DNA of 64,000 nt from contig JACCLO010000012.1 of assembly GCA_029448655.1 (NCBI GenBank), positions 682,001 through 746,000 of the forward strand, read 5' to 3'. Source of the DNA: Wolfiporia cocos. Taxonomy: Eukaryota > Basidiomycota > Agaricomycetes > Polyporales > Phaeolaceae. The notes under the pieces are model-generated. The model saw nothing but the letters and a program-made list of their open reading frames with translations. It was not told the origin of the DNA and did no database searches. Position 1 is the stretch's first letter; every line of letters begins with the position of its first letter. Below are positions 53,079 through 64,000 of this stretch, piece after piece. Position numbers and translations under genes: made by a program.

Positions 53079-56000
53079 TCATTCCTCCTCGCCGTCGCCC
53101 GCATCATCCTCCTCGCCTTCGTCTTCTGAGATCTCCATTCCTGCCTCACGCATGCGCGCCTTGTCACGGCGGCGCTTGCTGTTGAGCTCATCGAGCAGCA
53201 CGAGCAGGTCCTCCTGTTCCTTCTCCACCTCTCGCCGCTTTTCCTCTGCACCCTGCAGCGATGTTGTGAGCGTGGCAACTTTTTCCTGGAGCTCTTCTCG
53301 CTGTGCCACGGAAGGTAATGCAATTCGATATGTTAAGCATCAATCGCGGCGATAAATATATGGTGTGCTCACATCATCCGGCCTTTGCGCCGCTTGTATT
53401 AGTGTTTGTAGCTGCGTGCGCAACGAATCAATCTCCGCGGCCTGATTCCGGATGACATCCTTGAGTGATGCAATTAGCATTGTAGTGTCGCCTTGGCCTA
53501 TGTAACGACATTTAGCTCTCCGATTCACGGTAGATTTCTTAAGGGATAATCACCTGTTGACGACAGTGCGTTCGGACTCGCAGCTATGCCCTTCTGCAAC
53601 GTGTCTGATGGGTATCCACAACCATCAGCCTATCATCGCGTGAGGGATAGGATTGTTCTACGCACAGTAATTCGATTTCCAAAAGTCGACGAATGCCCAG
53701 TCAAACCAGATCTCGCCCTCCTCCGCCTCCTGTGGATGTGAGTGCGGTCCCACAGGCGCAGGTGCCTGCGGGTGCTGCGTAGTGAGAACAAGTGTGTCCG
53801 GGCCAACCGCCTTGAAGCGCTCGTCGTCGCGCAGACGCACGAGCCGCCCTGCAAGCGTGTCAACTCCAAGGCGCGTGAGTATTGGGTAGATTGTCGACCT
53901 ATCAAGTTCCTGGTTCAATACGCTTTGTGGATGCGACTACGGAGCGCACCTAGTGATCTCGCCCGGCTCCCGGTTGAACTCATAGCACACACCAAGGAGG
54001 AAGACACACAGGCCCGGGATGAGCGCGTCCGTGTCCGCGCTCTGGTTGATCGGCTCGACGAGCTAGCCGCACACATACCCGGACCTTAGCACATGTCCTC
54101 GAAGTCAACCTACGACGTACTCACCACGCTCATCGCACCAGCCTCCAGGAGAGCGCGTACGGCCGGCGGATCCTCCCATAACCACTGCGACAGCAGCGTG
54201 AGGTACCCCACCAGCAGCCGATCCCATTCGCGCGCCTCGCGGTCCGGCGTGTCCTCCCGTGCGCGTGCAAGGAATGCTAGCGAGAGGTGCTCCGCCAGGA
54301 TCTGCAGCAGCGTTTGCGGGCCGTCTGCCTCGTCCTCTTCCTTGTCGTCCTCTGTTTGCGGGGGAGGCCCGCCGTCGGCGGGGACGAAGAAACTGTTCGT
54401 GGATGCGGAAGGCGGCACTGTGGACGGGACGATCCCACGTGCGAGCGCTTTTGCGCGCGGGGATGCACGTAGTAGATGCGCGAAAAGCAGGGCAGCGATA
54501 TGCGTCGCTGCAACGGCGCGCGGGCGAAGAGGCGCACTGTGCAGTGCGGTGAGAGCATCCAGGAGCGGTGTCGGAGGTGCGCCGGATGCTACCGGGACCG
54601 GAAACATGGTGAGCCTCCAAGACCGAAATGCAAAAGGACAAGATACCTGGCGGCGCAGCCATCGCCTGCACGAAGGCCTCCGCGATCTCCTCTCTCTGGA
54701 CGAAATTCTGCACATAGGCCGATCAGATCTCCCACCTCGCAAGCATGTATGCACCGCCCGCGCACCTGGAACACGCTCAGCGCCGCCGCGCGGAGCTCCA
54801 TACCCTCGCGCGGGCGCTGCTCGCCCTCGAGCACGCCGCCGTACTCGCCGTGCAGCACAAGCTCGACGAGCGTGTCCAGCGCGGGCGCGGGCTCGAGGCG
54901 GTCCCACTCCTCGCCGTTCGTCTCGGGCACGGGCACGTACGGCGTCACCGGGAGCTGCGCGAGCGGGAACGCGGCAAGGTCCGCCGGGAGCAGGCGCAGC
55001 GCCTGGCGCGGGCCGCGTCAGCGCGGAAGGGCAGGCGAGAGCGAGAGTGGGCAGCGGCGCACCTGCGTCTTGACCGCCGTCGGCGCGTTGGACGCGAGCC
55101 CGAGCTCGAGCAGGCAGCGCGTAACCGCGAACGTGAGCGGGTCCTGCATCTGCATGCGCGGGCAGTCAGCGGCTGTCGTCGGAAACCGGAATCGCACGCA
55201 CGTTCGCTGCGCCCGTCCCGCCGCGCGCGAGCAAGCCAAGGACGCCGACGAGGAGGGCGGCGTTCGCGCGCTTCTGCGCGTCGTCCCACAATTGGAGCGC
55301 GAAGCCCTGTGGGGGCGGTACGTCGGGCGGGAGAGAGGGCGGGTACCCGAGCAGCTGGAGGAGGACCGGTGGGAGGGGCGTGTTGCGAAAATAGCTCTAA
55401 TGTTCATTCGATTGTACAGGGTTTCCACGACACGAGTCATGGATGGAACGCACCATGTTACTTCCATTGTAGCGGAGCAGACAGTCAATGCATTTGAGAG
55501 CATCGCGAACAACTGCTCCGCCATCGAGTCCCCCTTGCGAGGTAAGCACGTTGAAGAGTCGCTCGAACGCGCCTGCGAACGCAAGTATCTTCTGAATCTC
55601 AGCGCTCTGCGCTGTTAGTGATTGGAAGACAGATAACGCCTCTGCAGAACGCGGTCAGGAAGGGCGCATATGAATCTATACAACTGGAAGATGAATGCAA
55701 TTTTACTTGATACGCTGCATTGCAGCTATTCCCCAAGTATGGAGCATGCATAGAGCATTGATGTCACTCACCATTCAAAATGATCTCCCGCTTCTCCTCA
55801 AGCAACGTAACGAAGCTCCCCGGCCCAGCCGACGCGGTAAGGAAGTATCCCTGCACGGTGTGCCGCCTCTCCTGCAGAAGCGTCGCAAGCAGGTGCAGCG
55901 CCGCGAGGCGCGTATAGAATGCGGTGTCTGCCAGGAGCGCGAGTACGACATGCACCGCGCGCGCATCCTTGAGCACCGCCTCGACGTGTCTCGCCGCCAC

Positions 56001-56324
56001 CTCGCGCTCGGTTGCGCCGACGCCAGTATGCTCCTCGTCACACGCGCAAAGCGCGTTGAGCGTCTCGAGCACAGCGCGCGCGATGTCTGCGTCGATCTCC
56101 GCGTCGTTCTGGAGGACATCGAGTAGGCCGGAGAGCGCACGCGCGCCGATGTCCGCAGCGTGCGTGCGCGCGAGGCCCTTGAGGGCGAGGACCGCCGCGC
56201 GCCGATCGGCGAGGAGGGTCGCGGGGGAGAGGCGGTCGGCGAGCCGGGCGATCGTCTCCGACGCAGACTGCGGCGCACCCGTTGGCCCACGTAGCGCGAT
56301 GTATGTTTGTGAGAGGAACTCCAT
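53079..56324 (-). CDS. USO1: Uso1/p115 vesicle-tethering protein
   Basis: Begins MEFLSQTYIALRGPTGA at 56324. The armadillo-like head follows: LADRRAAVLALKGLARTHAADIG, EEKREIILNGE, LLELGLASNAPTAVKTQ, FVQREEIAEAFVQAM (quoted in parts) and LVEPINQSADTDALIPG with CVFLLGVCYEFNREPGEI, which is the signature of the Uso1/p115 head. A short coiled coil (MLIASLKDVIRNQAAEID; REELQEKVATLTTSLQ) and an acidic tail ending EEE complete it. About ten exons. The protein tethers COPII and Golgi vesicles by binding Rab1/Ypt1 and SNAREs. The coiled coil is much shorter than in yeast Uso1 and closer to animal p115. Its start faces that of ELP1 across 840 bp. Confidence 0.9.
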
Positions 56325-57163
56325 GGGATGCGATGTGTGCTACCTAGTCTGTAGGCGGTGGCGTCGGGCGGACTTACGAGCGCAATGTGGACTTACGATG
56401 TGGATCGCTTACTTGGTTTCTCGGCACCCTCTTACTATTGCAGTTAGTCCCAGAACGCGTGGATTCAAGCTCTGGGCGATGCAGTCTCCCAATGCGCGCA
56501 GGCTAAGTTACTGAAAGGGATTGAGACCAGACTGGTAAAGTGTACGCTCAATTCCGAGCGGTTAGAATGTCGTGGCTTTCCCGTGAGTCCGAGGCCTGGT
56601 CCCGAGAGCTCTATAGAGCAGACGATATGCAGCCCAGCGAGATATGCAAAGCTTAATGTGCCGCTTTCGCAGCAAGTACGGTGGCTGCGTCTATCGAACC
56701 ACGTTCGTCCAGCGCTTGCAGAAACATCCTTTGCCGCGCGCCTACACTGCTATGAATTTGGTAACGCTGGGGGATACGATCACGTGCAGTGGCTTTCAAT
56801 TTCGATCTAAGATCTAAGATTAAGGAGCTCAGTACAAGCCTTCTCAGTTTCTGAAATACTGAGTGAGACGCCTCTATTGACTTGCTGAAGGGCTACACTT
56901 TCTGGCCAGACTCATTGGACATTTCTTGATCGCGCTTTGATGCTTTCCTACAGCCTATCAAAGGAATAGCTCTGAAAACCCACTTGCGCCGCTCGAATTG
57001 AGGACCCTTCGTTGACTGTGGTCGTAGCAAGTACACGCTGAATACCGCTTCTAATCTTGCTGCTTTGGAAACCTATACACTTGCGAGACTCCTGCAATAT
57101 CCGCTTTTGAGCATCCTGTAGCTTGGGACTAGCCCCCACAGTTCTCGATCGCCGACTGCACTC
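56325..57163. other. Divergent promoter region of USO1 and ELP1
   Basis: 840 bp between two start codons. No other gene or repeat recognised. Confidence 0.6.
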
Positions 57164-60100
57164 ATGCGTAATATCTCGCTTTCCAAAATCACTCGGGATG
57201 CTATAACCCAGAGTGAAAAATATATTGGAGAAAGCCCCATACCGCAAATGCGGCTCATTACCGCTCTCACTACAGACCCGGAGGAGGATGCGGTTTATGT
57301 CGCGGTAGAATGCCGCACGGGAGGTGAGCACGTCCCAGGTATCGATACGGAAATCTGGAAAGTACCTGGTGGAGAACAGGCAAGTCGCTATTTCTCTGTC
57401 TTTTTATGCAGCCCAGCAATCAGAGATCTTTCATCGCATTGATGGGACAGTCTGCCGGCAAAATGTCTTCGTGTTGATATATGCGCCTCAATGGCTGCAC
57501 AGATGAAACAGGACCCGGTACTGTGTGTTACTGTGTATTCACGTCGTCATTTGCTAGAGTAATCCGCAAATTCATGTAGCGGCTATGGGCATCCTTGATG
57601 AACTTGGTGCACGGGGCGATCGATTACGGAATTTGCGCTTTCTTGCTTTCAAAGAGACAATCTCTACGTAGTCATACTTTATAACTTCCCAAACGAGCGA
57701 CATGTTTTGTCACACAACCGCTGCTAACTATTCATTTGCTACCAGATCCCCTCTTGTATTGCACGACATAACGCGCCTCCCACTTCGCCCGTCAGCTCCC
57801 TCCCCGATGGATCTCGGCATCCAGAAACAATCAGCTTGCATCTTCTTCTTGATACTCGTGCGCTCGTCCTCATTACGCGCGCCGGTGATCTAGTGACAAT
57901 TCAGCTGAGCGAGGATGGAGAGGTACAGACGAATTGTTGAAGAGTTCATTATGCGTTCTGACGCGTTCGATAGCAAACTGAGCCCGAGGTTGAAGTAGTA
58001 GGCTCCGTCGAAGATGGTCTCCGAGCTGCCGCTTGGAGTCCGGATAGTGCGCTGCTTGCTCTTATCACTGGTATGTCTTGATTTTTCTCGGGGAGGTGAT
58101 GTTTGCACTTGCTATTCTGTACCAAAGTCTGAAGCTTCGTTTAATCGAAGGACTCACTGAGTTACTCCACAGGCGGCGACAAGCAAATTCTCATGACGTC
58201 CACATTCGACGTACTTAGTGAAGGACCATTACATCCGGCAGAATTTGGTGCAGGTCAGTCCAATTCCCCCAGATTATTGTGATTACCTTGCTCGGTTCCA
58301 TGTTGACGAGCCTCTCACTATTTTCGCGCAGATGCTCCGACGGCACTCGGCTGGGGTGCCAAGCACACGCAATTCCACGGATCGCTCGGGAAGCGTGCGG
58401 CCGCTGCGGCCGCAACGCCGATCGCGGTGGGTATGAGCCCCGACGATGACAAGCAGGCGCGCATCTCCTGGCGGGGTGATGGTGCCTACTTCGTCGTGAG
58501 CGCACTGGAGGAGCACCGCCCGGAGGGCGAAGCGGCAGATGCGCCTATCCGCCTGCGCCGCAAACTGCGCGTGTACGACCGCGAGGGATCGCTCTCCAGC
58601 ACATCCGAGCCTGTCCCGGGTCTTGAGCACTCGCTTGCGTGGCGTCCATCGGGCAACTTGATTGTCGGGACGCAGCGCTTCGCGCCCGGTGGTGGCAAGG
58701 AGGCGGGGCTGTGGGGGCTTGGTGAAGGCAGGGAGGGTAGGCATGATGTGGTCTTCTTCGAGAGGAATGGGCTGCGCCATGGCGAGTTTGGACTGAGAGA
58801 GTGGGCGCAGACGGGCCAAGTAAGAAACAGACAGGAGGAAGTGCAGCGGTGGGGATACCGTGTGAGGGAGGTTGGATGGAGCGCAGATTCGAATGTGCTA
58901 AGCGTTTGGCTTGAGGGCGCTCAGGAAGATGTTGGTAAGTAATTTGATGTTCACACTGTGCTCCAGGGATTAAACCGACTATCCTGCAGTACAGCTGTGG
59001 ACAACTAGCAATTACCACTGGTAGGTCACCGTTGGTAATTGTACATAGTCCTTATTGACCGTTATGTATAACAGGTACTTGAAACAGGAAATAGCTGCTC
59101 CACGAGTCTCCAGCGTTCCGGCAAGATTCACTACGGTCAGCTGGCATCCGGAAGATGCGCTACGCCTTGTCTTGACAACATCGAGTTCGTCCTGTTCTGC
59201 GTTTCTGTGGTGTTATATCTCATTCATTGAGTCTGCAGCTGAAATCATTCAGCGTACCTACGCATGGGAGACGTTTTCATCGTCAAGCAAACCACCAGTG
59301 GATTCTGGATCAGTCGCAGTCTTTGATGGACGTATGTACAAGACACACCTCTGAGAGAATTCTCAAGCGATAACTGACATTTCTACTGACGTTTACATAC
59401 AGTACGGATCCTACTCACCCCTTTTCGAACACAAAACGTGCCACCACCGATGTCTGCTCATATCCTCGAACTCTCTGGAGATCGTTCTTCTGCCTTGGCG
59501 AATAACGATGCATCAGCACACGCTCAAATACCTATTCATGCATCATTCTCAGCTCGGCGTGACTTGTTAGCCGTGCTTTGGGAGACTGGACTGATTGAGC
59601 TCTATGATCTGCAAACACGCCTTGGTCCAGGGCGGGGCAAAGTCATGGACCCGTTAAAAATCGGCCAGCGTATCGTTCCGCCTGAAAACTCGAATCGCCT
59701 CACGGCTCGTCAGGTTGTATTTGTCAATGGACCCGAGGATGAGGCACAGCTCGCGGTGTTATACACAGGCTCTCACGATGTAGTCTGTTGCGTGTCCATA
59801 AAGACTGAAACGGGTGAAGTCACGGAAAATTTCACCGCCGAGCTTGCCACTCATAACGGCAGGCTTGTTCCTACGGAAGTTGGTATTATATGGCAAGACC
59901 CTTCTGGGACTCTATATGCTGGTACGTTTTGTCTAGTTATCAATGACACTTCTACTAAGTTCTGCAGTTGAGCGTACCAGAGACTCCTCGTTGTCGGCGG
60001 CAAGCTTTTCGGAATTCTGCTTCTCTGCAGTGCAATGCACTGTGCCGTCCGGCGAAAGCAAGGGTGAATCAGAACAAGAACCTCAGCCGTCGCCCCTATA

Positions 60101-62814
60101 CATTGGACTCTCCTCAAGCGGGAAGTTGTACGTTGTGCAGGAGGGAGTCGCGGCGCGAACGCTGTCGTCTAATGTCAATTCCTTCACCGTTGCTTCTGGA
60201 TTCCTCATCTTTACTACGACGGCGCATGTTGCGCAGTTCGCTCCCCTCTCCGTGCTTTCGAACTTGTTATTAACCTCTGAGGACACTACGATATCACTTC
60301 CCGAATGGGAGACTCGCAAGGTGGAGAGGGGATCAAGAATCGTGGTCGCTGTGCCTAGCACGATGAGCCTTGTGCTTCAGATGCCTAGGGGTAATTTGGA
60401 AACAATCAACCCTCGACCAATGGTTATGGAGATTGTTCGACAGGATATAGACAGGTACGAGAAAGTCCATCACACCTCCGCAACGGCGAAATTGACTTTT
60501 ACTTCCAGTGCAAATTATCGCAAAGCCTTTCTTGCCTGTCGTAAACACCGAATTGATCTCAACGTTCTCATCGACCATAATCGGGAGGCATTTAAGCAAA
60601 ATCTCCCCCACTTCGTTAAGGAAGTTGACGATGTGGACTACATCAACTTGTTCTTGACAAGTCTGGGGTGAGCTTCAAAATCTTATACTGTAGTGACTCT
60701 GACGGTATGTTAGGCAAGGCTCCTTTCCTGCGGGGCTAGTATCGGAGTTATGCGATGGTATTCGCTTAGAGCTCGAGAAGAGAGACCTGAAGAGATACAT
60801 CAGCTCCATACTTACTGCATATATCATGAAGAGACCACCTGATCATGAGGCGGGCTTGGCGCTATTGCTACGCCTTCGAGGTGTGTGATCTTCGCGGTTG
60901 AGTGATCAAGACGATGCTGAAAACTACAACTATAGACAGCGAGCCACAGCTAGTCGAAGACGCAGTGAAGTACATCATTTTCCTCGTCGATGCCGATAAA
61001 CTGTTCGACACCGCGCTGGGCATGTATGACTTCTCTTTGGTGCTCATGATTGCTCAGCATGCACAGAAGGTAAGGCACAATGCTCGCAGAGTCTGAACGG
61101 CCATGACAGTGTTGCACAGGATCCCAGGGAATATCTGCCGTTCCTCAGAGAACTGCGCGCTTTGGATCACTATTATCAGAGATTCAGAATAGACGATCAC
61201 CTGAGACGGCACCAAAAGGCTCTGCAAAATCTTAGTCAAGCTGGTACGATCACTTAGGGTCTTTTCTGGCTGATAGAATTACTGTTTAACGTGAAATTAG
61301 GTTCTGAACGGTTCGACGAGGCCATGAGATACGTGGAGCAGCATCAGTTATATGACCTCGCGCTATCAATTTGGAAAGGGACGGATTGTTATGAGGTAGT
61401 GTCCTCTTAAATTCGGTAAATCTCTCTGATCTGAGCTTCTTGTAGTCGGTGTTGAACATCTATGGCGAATGGTTATTTGAGCGGAGAGAGTTCAAGACCG
61501 CAGCATTTAGTAAGTAGATCAACTTAGCTTTCAAACACCCTACTGAGTGATTGCGTCTTAGTCTTCCGGAGCGCAAAGAAGGTTATGAAAGCCATGATCG
61601 CGCATGAGAAAGCACTCGACTGGGAGGAACTATTTGAGCTGGCCTTGCAGGAGCAGACTCCTGCGGAGGATATCGTTTCGATGGCATATCGGGTAGCTGG
61701 TATGTAACGACGATGTAGGTCGGTGACTCTAGCTAATACACTACCTCACAGAGGATCTCGCGTCCAGGAAGAGATATCTCGATGCAGCTCGTGTCCTGCT
61801 CGATTACGCAGAAGACGTCAAGGAGGCTGTAACAGCTCTTGTGGAAGGCCGCCACTTCTCGGAAGCCCGTCGCATTGTAAGTACTATGCCGGTCAATATA
61901 TGGCTGATGATATCCTCAATTCAACGAGCCAGATTGCTCTCAAGTCCCATCCTGATCTACTTATTGACCTGGTCCACCCAGGCGCCTTGGAGTGTCGCGC
62001 ACAAATTGCTGATGAAATTGGCGAGATGAGAGATCAGCTGCGTAAACAGGTCCAACGTCTGCGCGAACTCCGACTGCGTAAAGTCGAAGAGCCAGGTAGA
62101 AACGTCATGGTTCGATCAAGTCATCTTACTGACATGTGCCAATAGATGCATTTTACGGAGTGGAGGACATGGATCTTCACAATGTCGATGTCATGACTGA
62201 TGTCTCGATTGCCGCGACTGCATTCACGCGATACACCCAAGCACCATCATCTGTTTCTCGGGCATCGACCAAGTGGGTTTCAAGGTCTTCCAGCGCAATA
62301 TATGCTTCTAACAGATAGTACCGCTAGACGTAGCTCACGGTCTAAGCGGAAACTCGAGCGAAAGATCGGCTCAGGCAGGAAAGGCACCGTCGACGAAGAA
62401 GAATATCTGCTAAAGTCAGTCACCAAGCTTGTCGGCAGGTTCAACTCCGCCCAAGGTATCGGTCGACGCTGTGCCTTTCATAGGCTGAACGCTTACTAAC
62501 GATTTGAATTAGCCGATACCGCTAATCTTCTCCCTCACCTCTTCCAATTCGCCGAGGAGCATCAAAATGAAGGGGAAGCGTTGCATAAGGAAGTCCATGA
62601 TTTCGAGATGGAGCTTCAGGCTGCTGTGGAAGAAATCTGGAAAAAGCCTAGCGATGTTGACGGCGAAGAGAACGCCGAGTCTGAGCTTGCAGGAGGGTGG
62701 GCAGCACGGATGCAGGAGTACGAAAAACAACGTCAGATAGACCCGCTGGAAAAGGTCAGCAAGCCGGAGCTGGCCAAACCCGAATGGAGTCTAAAGCTTC
62801 CAGTTACGGTTTGA
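57164..62814 (+). CDS. ELP1: Elongator complex subunit ELP1 (IKI3)
   Basis: A many-exon gene of about 1300 codons. The first exon reads MRNISLSKITRDAI. Recognisable blocks follow: ALVLITRAGDLVTIQLSEDG, VEVVGSVEDGLRAAAWSPD then ALLALITGDKQILMTSTFDV, the WD40-type region RISWRGDGAYFVVS and SLAWRPSGNLIVGTQR, FLACRKHRIDLNVLIDHN of the helical repeat part, and the C-terminal basic patch RSSRSKRKLERKIGSGRKGT, which corresponds to the tRNA-binding/NLS segment in yeast. The last exon ends EWSLKLPVTV. ELP1 is the scaffold of Elongator, which makes cm5/mcm5 modifications at wobble uridine in tRNA. Exon boundaries between about 57370 and 57900 could not be resolved confidently. Confidence 0.9.
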
Positions 62815-63175
62815 GATATATTGGATATCCTATTACCCTAACTGTATCGCTATCATCACTAGAATGAGACTGTATCAATAACGCGTTGGTTTGGCAATAT
62901 ATTGCACTGTTCTACGAGAGAGTCTTATTATCACCAATTGACGTTCTCCGACTTGGCCATATTATCGCAGGAATATCAGGTCACTGAGATCCGGAGAGCA
63001 TTACAATCCTTTCATCATGGCGAGGAATCTTACACGGCTGGCCAGAGCGCCCGTTTAGACTGGGATATACCTAGCAACATTGTTCATCTGATACACATTG
63101 ATGCATGGGACAGACTAGAGTTACAATCACCAGCAGTTAAGCTAGTCAAGCATTGCCGTATATCGGCAACATGCT
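62815..63175. other. Intergenic region between convergent genes
   Basis: Between the ELP1 stop and the DUF1479 gene stop. No feature recognised. Confidence 0.5.
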
Positions 63176-64000
63176 CTACAGGAGCGAGTTGGCAAACTTC
63201 ATCAGCTCCGCCTCCCCCGCGCTCGCATCAGCAGGAATCTCGAAGGGCGCGAGTCCAAGCATGCGGCGAGCCTGTAAGTCCTTGATGCTATCGGCAGTCA
63301 CGCGGCCTACGAAGTGCGACTCCCCCTCTCCCCCGGGGAAGTCGCTGAGGGTAAATAGTGGTCAGCAAACTAGGAGGGCATCCCAGAGCAGTGATGTACT
63401 CACGGTGAGGGGAGGCCACATTTGAATGTATTGGCCTGATCGCGCAAATAGACAGCACTGTAACACGTGTATTAAGGAAGGATGATATTCATTGGGGGAG
63501 AGACCCTACTTGTTGGCAGTCAGTGGGACTGCGGGGATGTATAGCACCGAAGAGTCTCCAGGGCCATTGTGTTCGCTCTCCACAGCGTGAACAACATCGC
63601 AATGCCCTAATACATGGGTCATTGTCGATTGATGTCCAGAAGAAATAAAATGATGATGATGGCTTACAAAAAACCTGATCTCCAGGCTCGACGCGCGGGA
63701 TGGAAATCATCGCACGCTCCGGGTCGAGGTGTGGGTGAGTGATCGCATTGAGCTCCTGCGTCTTTCCCGGCGCGCTTCCAGGGAACTCGGTGCTCTCCAG
63801 GTCGAGCTCCCAGTCTTCCGCGCGTAGCGAGCGCGGGTCCACGTCCGAGCGGCGGCGGAAGAATGGGCGGAGCATGATGTACGCACTCGAGAGGGAGAGA
63901 AGCGGTAGGACGCGCAGCGTGCCTTCGCCTGCGCCCGTGTCTGAGAGTGCCGTCCAACCCTGCCAGGGGCGGAAGACAGAGCATTGATTACTATATCACA
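63176..64000 (-). CDS. DUF1479-family protein, 3' part only (cut by the window edge)
   Basis: Minus-strand exons read PWQGWTALSDTGAGEGTLRV (window edge), LPLLSLSSAYIMLRPFFRRR, then ITHPHLDPERAMISIPRVEPGD, HCDVVHAVESEHNGPGDSSV, LYIPAVPLTANK and, in the last exons, SHFVGRVTADSIKDLQARRM (some quoted in part), ending LANSLL or similar before TAG at 63176-63178. The HCDVVHAVE block with its His, and upstream WPGWTAL-like sequence, fit DUF1479, a family with a double-stranded beta-helix fold related to Fe(II)/2-oxoglutarate dioxygenases. Substrate unknown. The N-terminal half, including any HxD metal pair, lies outside the window. Confidence 0.72.

Noticed and set aside
54093..55618. Long plus-strand ORFs of 250-380 codons
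   Set aside because: Arg/Ala-rich shadows of the GC-rich USO1 coding strand, which is supported by conserved motifs on the minus strand.
57380..57411. GC-AG intron near the start of ELP1
   Set aside because: It would be only 32 nt long, shorter than the other introns in this window; the exon structure here is unresolved.

Overview
The window looks like a nuclear contig from a mushroom-forming basidiomycete (Agaricomycete). Its genes are broken by many 50-60 bp GT-AG introns, and it carries families typical of that group: DUF6533 membrane proteins, fast-evolving F-box proteins, a Ser/Thr/Ala-rich secreted protein and a fungal RING protein. No bacterial operons, rRNA genes or CRISPR arrays are present. 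All calls come from reading translations and DNA motifs by eye; no database search was possible.

Layout. 1-7.4 kb: a microbial-type PARG-like gene (minus), a vacuolar carboxypeptidase S gene and a D-2-hydroxyacid dehydrogenase gene (copy 1). 7.4-15.6 kb: a complete, apparently very young Ty3 (Gypsy) retrotransposon with matching 371-bp LTRs, a 5-bp target duplication and one 2239-codon Gag-Pol ORF containing a dUTPase and a chromodomain. 15.6-32.1 kb: a gene-poor block made largely of nested solo LTRs from two further families, called here LTR-T (ends TGTCACAG...CTGTGACA) and LTR-V (ends TGTTAYRG...CYRTAACA), plus remnants of a RING-protein gene and a helicase gene. 32.9-42.2 kb: dehydrogenase copy 2, an F-box gene, a secreted two-domain protein and a saccharopine-dehydrogenase-like oxidoreductase. 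42.2-51.6 kb: mostly unassigned DNA, a solo LTR of the intact element's family, a decayed DUF6533 gene and an inverted F-box paralogue. 51.6-64 kb: conserved housekeeping genes, namely an SR-rich splicing-type protein, the Golgi tether Uso1/p115, Elongator subunit ELP1, and the 3' part of a DUF1479 gene cut by the window edge.

The most interesting material is in the retroelements. The intact element has an 11-nt sequence at its predicted transcript 5' end that is the exact reverse complement of a site starting 1 nt after the 5' LTR. This is the arrangement expected for Tf1-type self-primed reverse transcription. In all three LTR families a hairpin straddles the predicted transcription start just downstream of the TATA box. 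Its stem sequence differs between copies while pairing is kept, so it looks like a conserved, covarying structure. I infer that the U3 arm of the hairpin mimics the primer-binding site. Nested insertions also fall repeatedly within about 30 bp of the TATA boxes of older LTRs, suggesting a promoter-directed integrase.
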